Assembly: GCA_050084985.1 (NCBI GenBank)
Contig: JBITNC010000001.1
Coordinates: 49,662,001-49,726,000 of the forward strand
Direction: 5' to 3'
Origin: Nageia nagi
Lineage: Eukaryota; Pinophyta
DNA length: 64,000 nt
Shown: positions 1 through 11,749 of the stretch, one piece after another
Numbering within the stretch: the first letter of the stretch is position 1
Layout: every line of letters starts with the position of its first letter
Made by a program: the position numbers and the translations under genes
Notes under the pieces: model-generated
Told to the model about the DNA's origin: nothing
The model's input: the letters and a program-made list of their open reading frames with translations, nothing else
Database searches by the model: none

Positions 1-3000
1 CTTCTCATGACTTACCAAAGCACAAATCAAGGCATATGCCTTTTTATCCTTAACTTTCTAAATTACCAGTTCTTTTGCATCCATGGGTTTGGTGGGAGTT
101 GTGTCTCCATAAAAAATACCATCCCAAAGGTCATTAAAGGTAAGAATGTCCTCAATATTTCTTAACTACTCAAATTAATTCTCGTAAATCAAAATTTATC
201 TTTATATTTTCCTAATAGTATTTTATATCAACAATCAAATATTCATATATTAAATGATCAATCATAATAAAACATGTTTTAGGAGCAACCTCCACAAATA
301 CATAATAGAAACCATATCCTTCCAAACGCTATCAACAAAATGATCCGAACAACCAACTAACAAATGTGATGTGCAAGGTACCATTAACAGTGATTTCATT
401 GCCTCTGCCTCATTCCTCCGCTCGACCACCTACCCTTTTCGTTTTTGGCCTCTCCCATCAAGATGGAAAATCTGTCACATCATTCATATCATAGAATGGT
501 AGGACAGATTCAAATTTCAAATTTGAAAGCTAGGAGGGAAAGTTTGTAACGATTATCCGACAACATCCCCATTGATGTCATGCTTTCGATGATGAAGTGC
601 TTTGAGATAGTTGAAGCTGGAGGCGTTGAGATTCCAGTGGTGGAATTCAGAATCCATTCCACAAGTAATTCAGGCCACAATCTGCACAAGAACAAAGTTA
701 CTATCTATTACACAAATAATTTTGTGTATTAGAATTTGAATGCTTGGAACTAAGGATTTTCATTTCATTCTAATACTGACTAGTTTGTGCTATGATGAAG
801 GGCAAAGGATGGCAGATATCTCCAAAAAATATGTAGAAAAGGAGAAACAGGCACTTCGCCTTGTATAGTTGAAGCTGTTGCTAAATTGGAAAGTATTACT
901 GTAAGTGACATAACTCCTTGGATCAAGAGAGTCGTTTATGTTCTACATTTCAACAGCAATATCTTGGAATCCCAAGGAGTCTTGCCAGGATGCCATCTCA
1001 TATCTATTCTCGTTTCCAAACCTGGAAACTAATTTTGGCAGATTTACTGTGGGCAATAGCATTGGTGAAGTGAACTACGAAATTACATGATTGTAAAATG
1101 TGAAATCCAAATAAAATGAGATTCATTTTCAGATCTCTCAACTGTGTAATGATATCTTCCTTGTGGTCTTGTGGTATGCAAATGCATTGTAATAATATGT
1201 GGTTTTTGGTCGTGCTGTCTTTGGGTGGTAGTTATGCATATGCATATGACATTTTTTATTTGTTTTGAAGAATGGTTATAAATTTATGCAAGAGATTTTT
1301 TTTTGCTTTTTTATACAGTAACATGTTTTTTTGTGTTCTTTGTAATAATTAAAAAAAAATACAAAACATATAATATGTTTTTGAAGGCATTTTATACATA
1401 GAACTAAGATATATTTTTAAGAATATTATAATAGTTTTTGAATGCATTTCATAGGTTTTAATAAATATCATACCAAAATTCAAAGATACTTTAGAAATCA
1501 TAATGGCTCTTCAAAAATGATGCATCAATTTTTGGATATTGATTTTCTATCTTAATGAATTTGGATATGGGTTCTTTCAAGTTTTGTTTTATCTTCTACT
1601 ACTTTTAACTTACAAAATAATGATTAAAAAATCAATGCTAACCTTTACAAAATAAAATGCTTCGATGGATGAAATATTTGGTAACTTGATTAGATTTAGT
1701 CTAGTAAAAACCAAATTTTCAATGTCTTGGATAGATTGATATTATCATATATAATCAAATTGTAAATTCAAAGTATCAAGCATATTTAAATAAGCTCAAA
1801 TTATCTTAAAAGTGTGCTAGTTGATATTATTTTAAAATGAAATAGACATTGGAATGATAAAAGTGCCCAATGAAGTGTATGATAGTACAATTGATACAAA
1901 CAAAGGAATTGGGCTAGAGTCTAGATAATTATGCTAAAAGATCTCAAAAATATAATTCAAATGATGAAATGAAAGCCAAAATAATGGAATCGTTATTTTA
2001 AGTATTTATGTTACATCCTATAGATACCTTAATTTGATTTTTATTTATTTAAAAATTCAATTAATGGTATTATTGATTTATTTTAGTTATTAATGTTATT
2101 ATCACAATAATTGATATAGTGGACTAATGTGTGTGGAAGATCTAAATTCAAGATGTTGGAAGAGGGAAGGGGTGTTCTATCCAATAAGGTGTCAATAGAT
2201 TTATTATGTGAAGCCTTCACTTATTTATTTATTTATTTATTATTTTAAAATGTTGTCTAATAATCAAATATAATTTCATATATATATTTTTATATTTAAT
2301 TTAATAACCAAATTCTCCTTTATAATTCCCTCCTTAAATTTAAAACTAAGAAGAGATGATTTTAATATCATCATTAATCATAAGGATTAAAAAGAAAAGG
2401 GTTCAATTGTACTGATTAAAGGTTTCAAAATTAAGTTTAGTGCCTTTGAAATTTATTTTATTTTTACAAAACAACAATAATAAAAAATGCATTATAGATA
2501 CAAAATAATATTCCAATCTCATATCTTAGCCAATACCATCAAGTGTGCTTTACCTAGGGTAGGATGGGATATCAATAGGATATGAAGTAGTGTTTTATCC
2601 TCTAAAACTTTCCTCTCTTCTCCATCAAGATCATAGCTTTGTACAACCTATATCATAGAGCCCAAAATTATCCTAAAGATTTTTGAACTAAAAAAATCTA
2701 TAAACTATAGAAGTAGAAGAATATCAACATCCTCAAATAGAAAAGGAAAAGCTATAAATAGTAAAATTGAATGTACTTGATTTCTTACATTTAATACTTG
2801 GCCATAATATTCTTGATTGTGGTTAAATATGATCAGTTTTACTCAAGTCATGGATGATATGCAATCTATCAACGCATGGTGTCTTTCATTTTTTTAAACA
2901 TGGATGTTGCAATCATATGATCATAACTTTCCATAGATAGAAATTCACTTTTTAGGTTTGAAAAATAAAAATAAATAAATAGTTCATGAAAGTAACCCTA

Positions 3001-4540
3001 TGTTTTAAATACAATTATGCATTTCAAAAAAATAAAGGAAAGATCATGCATACACATTCCCCTGAGGTACATGGTGTACCCTCTCAATAATATAAATAGT
3101 TCCCCTAGTAAGTTGATGTACCATATCAATAAAATAAATATAAAACCCTCTAGAAAAATGCTAATAATAACTACCCTTAATCTCTTGAATGGTAGAAACA
3201 TTCATATATATCATTCCAAATCTCACATTCATGAAATTTCTCTCTTTCTATCAAGCTCTAATCCTCTCTAGTTTTCTTTGAAATATATGGTATACATGAA
3301 AAGGATTTATGGAGAGTTTATATTAAATTTTTAAAATATTATTATACATTTGCATATTGACCATTGGGGGAATGTGTCATGCACTATGAGCTAGGTGCTA
3401 CTTGAGAGAATAATTCCCTTGATGGTTTAAGCCTCATTAGAGATGATGATATACAACACATAAGAGAGCTCCTATTTTATCCTCTTTACCTTCTCATCAA
3501 CATGCCTTTTAATGATAAACCAACCCACATATGATTTCCAAACATTCCTTCATTATTTCATTTGTTAATATTAACTCTATATGGATCGTGCCAATTCGTA
3601 CATTACATGCTACTACTAGTTGGGATGAGGATATTAACAATCATGCTACAACTCCAAACTAGAATGTAAAATCTAATGATACAACTACTACATCTAGCTA
3701 GGGAGATGAGCTTATCATGCTTGTTAATCATGAGAGGAAGGAATCCTTTGGTTTTCTCTGAAATGATATTTAATAACTTTTAATTGTTATCACTTGTATA
3801 ATATAAGTTAAAAACATTTTTAGAATTGTATCATTATTTTGGAGAGTATAATTATTGTACTCATCTTTTAGTTTTGTAAAGTAATAATATTAAATCTTAT
3901 AATATAATAACTTTTAATAAAAAAACCACCTTAAAAACTTTTTTTTTTAACTTCTTAAAATAAAATGATCAAATAAGATTTTTTTATAATTTTCAAATAT
4001 ATATTTCAAATAAATAAATAAATTAATTTTAAAAAAATATAAAAAAAATTAACTGAAACCTAATGTTAATTTTACATCTACCTATATAAAAAATTAAATC
4101 TTTAAACATAATATCAAAACATGTTATTGTTTTATTTTAAATATTATTTTTAAGACATATTTTCATATTTAATTTCAAAATGTAATTATATCTATATCAT
4201 CTCAAAATATCTTTTTAAGTATATTTTAAAAAATTTATATAATATTGATTATGATTTTCACTCTTTTGAATATCTGAAATATTATTTTAAAATTAAAAAA
4301 TAAATCAATAAAAAAATTATATATTTCTTTCTTTTCATAGTAAAAATAAATTATTATTATTATTATATAAATAAAATTAAATAAAAATCATATTAAAATT
4401 GAACTGTTAAAATACTTAATTAATATTATTAAAAAATATACTAAATCTTATCTTTTTCAGTTATCAAAATAAAAATTCCAACATTATCATCGTAAACAAA
4501 ACAAATCTTTATGGTATATAAAGATCTTATTCAAAATTAA
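1..4540. other. AT-rich intergenic DNA, no gene recognised
   Basis: No convincing gene or known mobile element is seen here. An open plus frame at 550-732 is bounded by stops and reads plausibly as protein (it includes N-I-P-I-D-V-M and G-V-E-I-P-V-V-E-F), so it may be an exon or gene relic. I do not recognise the family and the frame does not continue downstream. The stretch from about 1300 to 4500 is strongly AT-rich with simple repeats such as ATTT units near 2220-2240. Confidence 0.4.
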
Positions 4541-4860
4541 ACGGAAGGTGACGCCGTTAGTAGGTAGTATTACAACGCAGAAGACAGAAAAGGTTTGCCG
4601 GCTTTGACAGGCTGATCTTACAATACAAATGGATGATAAAAAACAGTCAAAAGGGTGTGACTGGTATTACACAATTCATAGAAAAGGAGATAAGGCGAGC
4701 ATCAGAGATGGCAGAAGTCGACTTGTGAGGATACACAACAGCCTCTGAATGGACGTCAGTTCTGCAGCACTGCAAATAATCGTCGTGAAACTAATCCTTT
4801 GGTTTATTGGTTGTCACAAGATCACATAGCTGAGGAGTTTTCATGGCATTATAAAATTGG
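4541..4860. other. Short segment of higher GC, possible gene edge
   Basis: This stretch is clearly less AT-rich than the DNA on both sides and lacks its simple repeats. No reading frame of useful length is present on either strand. It could be an untranslated exon, a promoter or a relic of a repeat. I cannot assign it. Confidence 0.2.
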
Positions 4861-5766
4861 ATTGACATTGAAGGTTCAATACTACATCCTTGTATACAAC
4901 TTTTTTGAATATGATGAATTCAAATGTTTATTAGGATAACAATAATTTATCTTCATTATTAAAAAAAAAAATTGTTTTTTCATTTGATCTTGGTAAAAAT
5001 ATTCAAAAGTTTAAAAAGTAGTTGTAGAATAACATGAGTTATGTTATAAAAATATTCATATATCAAATTTATTGGTTTATAATAGTATGAAAAATGATAT
5101 CATCTTTTAACTCAATGTTTTTGAGTTATTTTATTATTTCTTTTATTCATAGTCATTGTATAAATTTGAAATTTGATATTAAGGTCTTTGAATGATAAAA
5201 AATAATGGTCAATGGACTATAGAAAAATACATATAGGAACAAGAAGAGAGTGTCTAATGTAGCTTCGAGATGTAAGAATAAGTAGAAAAAAAAGAGTGTC
5301 GAATATACAATAAGCTTGAGAGAGGTAGAAAGTCTATATATAGAGAGTCAAGGGGCTCCTTCAACAATTGAGGTAGAATAGAAAGTCATAATGTTGCAAC
5401 CAGAGGAAGTAAACATAGTGGGTTTAGCAGTAATGCACCAAAGGGAGATCCTTCCAAAGTCTTTAAGATTTATGTGATGCTTCTGATTTGTAGTTTCATG
5501 TGGTTGAAAATAAGATGTGATAAGTCTAGAATTCATTGTACTAGGAGACTTATCAGTGATCACTTTATATTTGAGGTGGGTGGCTTCCCCAATATTATAA
5601 AGTGCAACACATTTTTGGTCATTGTAATTCATCCAAGATTTCAAAGTGTGTGCATGCTTGAATAAGTAATGAAATCAAACTCAAATTTTATTGTAGATTA
5701 GGAAAATGAATATGAAATGATCTTCAATATCTGGTTCCATGCTGCATAATGTGCATATACATCCGT
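4861..5766. other. AT-rich flank of the old copia insertion
   Basis: A minus frame at 5348-5644 is open for 98 codons, but its protein matches nothing I recognise and there is an overlapping plus frame of 63 codons. The DNA ends at the target duplication of the old copia element. The target appears to continue on the far side of that element at 23188. Confidence 0.3.
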
Positions 5767-5771
5767 CTCTA
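5767..5771. repeat. Target-site duplication CTCTA, left copy
   Basis: CTCTA lies directly before the TG of the left LTR and is repeated at 23183-23187 directly after the CA of the right LTR. The 5-bp length is usual for copia integrase. It shows that the two LTRs belong to one insertion. Confidence 0.9.
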
Positions 5772-6277
5772 TGAAGGAACTAAAACTAATAAGATAATTC
5801 CTAATCTACCAAGATCACATGAAAGCTCTCAAATTCACATCTAACAAACTCACAAATAAGATAATGTCATAAAGTAACTCAAGATGTAAAGTGGTTCCTC
5901 CAACTAAGAGTACATCCACTAACTAAATCTTTACTTCAATCATAAATACAACTCTTTTACAATCCTCCTAATCTCAACTCCTACACTTCTATCCTATAGC
6001 ATAACTTTACTCCACTAATTGGTATATGATCATAAAGAGGTAACCTTCTATTTATAGGCCAAAATCTCTCTTTGGATCACCCTTTTATCCAATGTACAAA
6101 AGCATGATATGCACATCCTTTTACCCAAAGGGCATGCTCATGACATAGAGTGTAGGACAAGTTACATTATCATATTCACTTAAATACTTAAGGTATCAAA
6201 TAATACCCTTAAGTATTAGTGAATTTACATAGAAGATTTAATACAACCTTTACAATAATGCATTATACATTCCAACA
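5772..6277 (-). repeat. 3' LTR of the old copia element
   Basis: It begins TG and ends CA on the plus strand and matches 22702-23182. A TATA-type box (CTATTTATAG as read on this strand) lies near 6048-6057. A long hairpin lies at about 6175-6222. Against the other LTR it has 25 extra bases near 6100-6130, so the right copy most likely lost them. Confidence 0.9.
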
Positions 6278-6292
6278 CTCCCCCTTAATGCA
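6278..6292 (-). other. Polypurine tract of the old copia element
   Basis: The plus strand reads CTCCCCCTTAATGC right after the 3' LTR, so the element strand carries a purine tract ending in GGGGGAG next to the LTR. The same tract lies at 10927-10940 in the young element and just before 31926 in the plus-strand element. Confidence 0.75.
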
Positions 6293-6739
6293 ATATTGAG
6301 ATAGAGTGAGTAAGAGAGAAGAAGAAGAGAAAGTAAAAGAGTTATTCTCCAAATAGATACAATGAACATGAGAAATTTTTACATATTTATGAAATAAGAA
6401 AGATCTAGTTTGAGACTCACTACTTTGCCAAATACAATCATTAACCATAACTAGTTTCAATGTACATGAAGTAATCATCCGACTAGAAGTCATGAAGAGT
6501 CTCCAAGAGCCTACATACTTGAGGTAAGTAACCTGCAATCTCAAAGGAACTTGCAAGTCATAAGTAACTTAAATAACAAGATCAGTTAGATGCATTATAT
6601 TCATATTAATAAGGATAGATGAATCACACAAATGCCATCATGAACTGATCAATGGTGCACTATAAGTCATCATGAAGATGCCATGCTAAAATATTTATAA
6701 TCACCTGCTATATATAAAACATGTGTTGATTATTATTAC

Positions 6740-7300
6740 AAAATAGAGCATGCACATACAAGTTCCTCTCATATGGATAATTGAATAGTGCCAAAAGGCA
6801 CATAAGAGTTCCTCACATATGGATAACTGAATAGTACTAGATTGATCAAAAATAGAGCATGCACATATGAGTTCTTCTCATATGGATAACTGAACAGTGC
6901 CAAACAACATATAAGAGTTCCTCACATATGGATATCTAAACATTGCTAGATCAAAATAGATTACGCACATACGAGTTTCTCACATATGGGTAATTGAACA
7001 ATGCTAGATAAAAATAGAGCATGCACATATGAGTTCCTCACATATGGATAACTGAATAGTGCCAAATGACACATAAGAGTTTCTCGCATATGGATAACTA
7101 AATAGTGTTAGATCAAAATATAGCATGCACATATGAGTTCCTCATATATGGATAACTGAATAGTGCCAAATGACATATAAGAGTTCTTCACATATGGATA
7201 ATTGAATAGTGCAAGATTGGTCAATTTGTACAATAAGTTCTTCATGCAAAGCGAACTTACCATGAAGGTGTACAATAAAATCAACACTATACAACACAAA
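6740..7300 (-). repeat. Tandem repeats in the 3' untranslated part of the old copia element
   Basis: A unit of about 105-110 bp, built from two related halves of about 50 bp, is repeated roughly five times. Each half carries a variant of ACATATGAGTTCCTCACATA followed by a GGATAACTGAATAGTGC-like string. The array sits between the pol end (about 7350) and the 3' LTR. The young copia element carries different repeats at the same place, so this region evolves fast. Confidence 0.8.
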
Positions 7301-7349
7301 ATCCTCCTAGGGGTGAAGTTGTCATCACAAACATGAATTCAACACAAGA

Positions 7350-10300
7350 ATTCAAACTTCACTCGCCCTTGAGGGAAACTTCACCAACCCGATAGCATCC
7401 TTAAGCTTATAGAACTAAGCTTCTGAGAAGGTCTTAGTGAACAAATCAATAAAGTTCAAGGTGGATGGACAATACTCCAGGTGATTGATGCCATCAAGAA
7501 CCTTCTCCTTGATAAAATGGGGATGGATTTTCACATGGTTTGTTTTCTAATGGAACACTAGATTTTTGTCAAAAAAAGAGCCGATTAATTATTTGAAGAG
7601 ATCAAATATGAGCCACTTTGCTCATATCCAATTCCTTTCATAAGATGCCTTAGCTAAACGACATGATATTCAACTTCTATGGTGGAAAGAGAAATAGTAG
7701 GTTACTTATTGGAAGCCTAAGAGATAGCACTTGAACTAATGCTAAACACATATGTAGAGGTTAATTTTCTATAATCTTTATCTCTCCTATAGTCAAAATC
7801 TGAGAATCTAGAGAGAAAAAATGAGGGCAACTTGAAATACTTGAGAGCAAGATCCTTAGTTCCTGCAACATACCTCAATATTTTCTTAATAGCATTAAGA
7901 TGTTCAACATATGGTTTTTGCATGAATCATACCATCAGATTCATTGCAAAGGTAATATCTAGCCTAGATATAGTCAAATACAAAAGACTACCAATTAATT
8001 GCTTGTAAGCTGTAGCATCAACTAACTGAGAGTTGGAGCTTAAAGAAATAGTGATTCTAGAAGAGAGACTGGAATTGTAGCATATCTACACTTCTCCATT
8101 CCAAACTTCTACAAGATGTCTGATATATACTTAGATTGACTGAGGTAATTACAATCCTTGTATTGATACACTTGCATTCCAAGATAGTAGTGCAAGAGAT
8201 CAAGATCAGTCATTTCAAATATTACTTTAAGTTTAGATATGCACTCTTGAATGATTTCATCATTATTTCTAGTAATCAAAAGAGCATCCACATAAAGGAG
8301 AATAAAAAACACATCTTCTTCTTGATTGAGCACATATAGATCGAAGTCAAAAAAATACTTGGAGAATTTAATATCTACAAAGTACCCTAAAATCTTTCTA
8401 TACCATGCTCAAATTACTTACTTAAGTCCATACAAATACTTCTTTAGCTTGCACATAAATAACTCTTTGCCTTCCATAATAAACCCTTCTGGTTGATTCA
8501 TGATAATTTTCACATCCAAGTCACCATTGAGAAATGCACTCTTGATGTCAAGTTAAAAAACTTTTCATCCTTTAGTTGCAAAAAGAGCAAGGATAACTCT
8601 TATAGTAGGCATATTTACCATAAAAGCAAAGTTTTCCTCATAATCTATATCGTATTTTTGAGCAAAACCTTTAGCTACTAACTTTGCCTTGTATTTCTCA
8701 ATATCTTCAATTGAACTTGACCTTGTAGATTCAGTTATTACCAATCACATTCTTTTTATTAGGATAAAGAACCAAGTTATAAGTCTTATTTTTTATAAGT
8801 GCCTCATATTCCACTTTCATGGCTTCCATCTAGCACTCGTGCTTATAAACTTCTTTGAAAGTTGAGGGCTCATGCTTGTTATCAATCTTAGTAATTAGTA
8901 ATTTGTTTAAGGTCATGCTCCTTGTTACCTTTTGTATTAGAGAATTTTATTTTTAAGGTGACTTATCTATATGAATATCCAACTAGCTAGGAGCAACTGA
9001 AGAGTCCTCTAGATCATCAACATCCTTAATAGAAGCAAATTATTGAGAAAATGCATTGAACTTTATATCCCTTGAAATGAATACTACTTTATAGGTTGGA
9101 GAGTAGAGCTTGTAGCCTCTATGCTGACTATCATAACCTATAAAGATGCATTTTTTAGCTCTTTTGTTCAACTTCTTACATTTCTAAAAACAAATGTAAG
9201 AGAATGCTTTACAACCAAACATCCTAAGGTATGAAATGTTAGGTTTTCTTCCTAACCATGCCTCAAAAAGAGTTTTTCTCTAAAAAAATTTTGTAGGACA
9301 CCTATTCAAGGTGTAAATAGTAATGCTCATAGCTTCACCCCATAAAAATTTAGGAAGATTACCTAATATGCATCTAACCATCTCCATAATTATTCTATTT
9401 TTTCTTTTAGCAATATCATTCTACTAAAGAGTGTATGAAATTGTAAATTACCTCTTGATTCTATACTTAGCATAATAGTCATTAAACTCATTGCTATTAT
9501 ATTCTCTCCCATTATCTAATTTTAAGATTAATCTAATTTTCAACAAAGGCCTTAAAAACTCAAAACTTTCAAAGGTTTGATCCTTGTGCTCAAGTAGATA
9601 GCTAAAGGTCATCCTACTAAATTCATTAATGAAGGTCAAGATGTAAGATGCTCCTCCAAACAACTTAGTTTGAAATAGATCCATCAAATCTAAATGCACA
9701 AGTTTAAGAGGTTAAGATGCTTTTGTTGCCTTATCCTTTTCAAACTTTTATCAAAGCATCTTACTAAAAATGCACTTCTTGCATAGACTAATTGAAGAAG
9801 AAATTAAAAGCAAACCTTCTACAAATTCTTAGTCTTTCATGATTTGAATATTGTTGTGGTTAAGGTGCCCTAAACGATGGTGCCAAAGATTACCTTTGGA
9901 ACACACTCTAGAAGCAAGACACATATTTGATGGAATTTGATCCATAATGTAGAGGTTATCTTTCATTGAAAATTTAACCAACATGGCAAGTCCATATTTT
10001 ATGCATCATGATAAAGAGTTGAACTCAAACGAGTACCATTTTTTAGTAACTTTGATCATAAAGAGAAGGTTTATCTTAAGCTTAGGAATAAAAAGAACAT
10101 TATCAATAACCTTCTCGTGAATCAACACACTCTTAATTCCTGGGAATTCAAGGGTAGAGTTATCACCTATCAAAATTGCATCTTGTACTTATGAAAGTTT
10201 TCAAACTTTTTCTTTTCAAGGCATAGGTGATTAGTGCAACCAGAATCAATAATCTAATTAGATGAAAAAAAGTGAATCATAGATAAGATTTTTCTCATGC

Positions 10301-10418
10301 TTCAATAGGTGCATAAAAAGGTTCTCAAGGGAGAATACTTCTTTTTCATCATCAAACCTTATTTCCATAACCATTACAAAGTTTTCAAACTTTGAAGAAT
10401 GATGAAGACCATGAATTT
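7350..10418 (-). pseudogene. Decayed copia pol and start of protease region (old element)
   Basis: Read on the minus strand, this stretch aligns along its length with the intact frame at 11750-15676 but is broken by many stops and frameshifts. Recognisable pieces are an integrase core at 9448-9699 (H-L-D-L-M-D and the D-N-G-R-E-Y region), an RT piece at 8109-8333 with Y-V-D-A in place of the catalytic Y-V-D-D, and an RNase H-side piece at 7717-7923. Near 10225-10330 the alignment skips about 390 bp of the intact element, removing the gag C-terminus and zinc knuckle. The stretch ends where the young copia element inserted. Confidence 0.88.
10414..10418. repeat. Target-site duplication AATTT, left copy
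   Basis: AATTT directly precedes the TG of the young left LTR and recurs at 19181-19185 after the CA of the right LTR. Joining the flanks at this 5-mer restores continuous gag homology of the old element. Confidence 0.93.
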
Positions 10419-10926
10419 TGAAGGATATGAACTAGCTCTAATCAAATCCTCTAGGACCTTAGACTAGGAAACTCAAGTGTACACAAGATAACACATCTAT
10501 AATTCTAAGAACATCATTCACACAATATGACACCAATATAATGTGGTTCCTCCCTCCTTGGGAGTACATCCACAACTAGTCCTCTTATTCTCAAATCTAT
10601 GTCTCTCTTACAACTATTCTCTAGCTCTCTCCTACACAACCAAGTAGAGTAATCTTACTCAAAACTTAGATATGTTTACATGAGGAGAGGCCCTCTATTT
10701 ATAGGTTGAGAGCACCTCCCTAACCTTCCTTTAACCCAAGGGTAAGGTTAGGGTTACATTAAATGTACCACCAAACTTCAACCTACCAACTAACTCCTTT
10801 GGTAAAGTCAAAGTCTACATATTAAAGAATTCTATTAATCACTTAAGGTATCTACATACCTTTAAGTGATTAATTGAATTTACAAGGAGTTTAGATATTC
10901 ACAATATTTCATTACAAATTCTAACA
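10419..10926 (-). repeat. 3' LTR of the young copia element
   Basis: It runs from TG to CA as read on the plus strand, and its 508 bases match 18673-19180 without a difference I can see. A TATA box (CTATTTATAG on this strand) is at 10694-10703. A long inverted repeat at 10828-10880 lies in the U3 part upstream of that box. The sequence has clearly diverged from the LTRs of the other three family members in the window but can still be aligned with them. Confidence 0.94.
10828..10880 (-). promoter_or_regulatory. U3 hairpin in the copia LTR
   Basis: Arms at 10828-10851 and 10856-10880 are reverse complements over about 24 positions, with a four-base loop and two irregular positions. The second copy lies in the right LTR at the matching place (about 19082-19134). 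All other LTRs of the family here carry a hairpin at the same place with a different arm sequence. The role is unknown; transcription control or an element-end signal are possible. Confidence 0.7.
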
Positions 10927-10940
10927 CTCCCCCTTAATGC
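10927..10940 (-). other. Polypurine tract of the young copia element
   Basis: The plus strand reads CTCCCCCTTAATGC next to the 3' LTR. On the element strand this is a purine-rich tract ending in GGGGGAG, the normal plus-strand primer of reverse transcription. Confidence 0.8.
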
Positions 10941-11399
10941 AATATTGGGATAGAGCGTAGAAGAGAGAAGAGATAGAGTAAGAGAGAGTTCTCCTCCATA
11001 GAGATACAAGTGGAGATGAGAACTTTTACATATTTTGAGAATCTTTTTGAGAACTAGTATGAGACTCACTACATTACCATTTGACAAAAATGGTTTACAA
11101 TACAATCATTAACCACAACTGGTTTCACTGTACATAGTAGTCGATCAACTTTAAGCTGACATGTGAGTCTCCATGAGCTTGCTTTCACAAGGTGAGTAAC
11201 CTGCATTTCTAAAGAAGATCCTGCATGCTACAAGCAACTCATGAACAAAATCAGTTAGATGCATCATATATTCAAATAAGAGAATCAAATAATGCCATCT
11301 TATAAATAACTGATCAATGGTGCACTATAAGCCATCACAGAGATGCCAAGCCATCACTCATAGTCACCTGTTGTATATAGACATGTGTTGAAAAAATAG

Positions 11400-11705
11400 A
11401 GCATAAAATTGTACAACGAGTTTCTCACGTAGAGCAAACTCACCACGGAGGTATAGAATGTACAACAAGTTCGTCACGCAGAGCGAACTTACCACGGAGG
11501 TATATTAATTACATGCTCAAAATTTGTACAATAAGTTTCTCACGCAGAGCAAACTCACCACGGAGGTATAAAATGTACAACAAGTTTGTCACGCAGAGCA
11601 AACTTACCACTGAGGTATATAAAATAATCAACACTCTATAACAACAATTGTACAACAAGTTTGTCACGCAGAGCAAACTTACCACGGAGGTCTAGAATGT
11701 ACAAT
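11400..11705 (-). repeat. Tandem repeats in the 3' untranslated part of the young copia element
   Basis: About five copies of a unit near 55 bp, each containing a variant of GTTTGTCACGCAGAGC followed by ACCACGGAGGTAT. Pairs of units alternate in sequence and spacing, giving a higher-order repeat. The array lies between the gag-pol stop (11750) and the 3' LTR. The old element carries an unrelated-looking array here. Confidence 0.8.
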
Positions 11706-11749
11706 CAAAAAGGCCTCTTAGAGGTGAAGTTGTCATCACTAACAAAAGT

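Noticed and set aside
6740-7300. CRISPR-like array
   Set aside because: The repeats are adjoining, diverged and of irregular spacing in a plant retroelement 3' region; no constant repeat with unique spacers.
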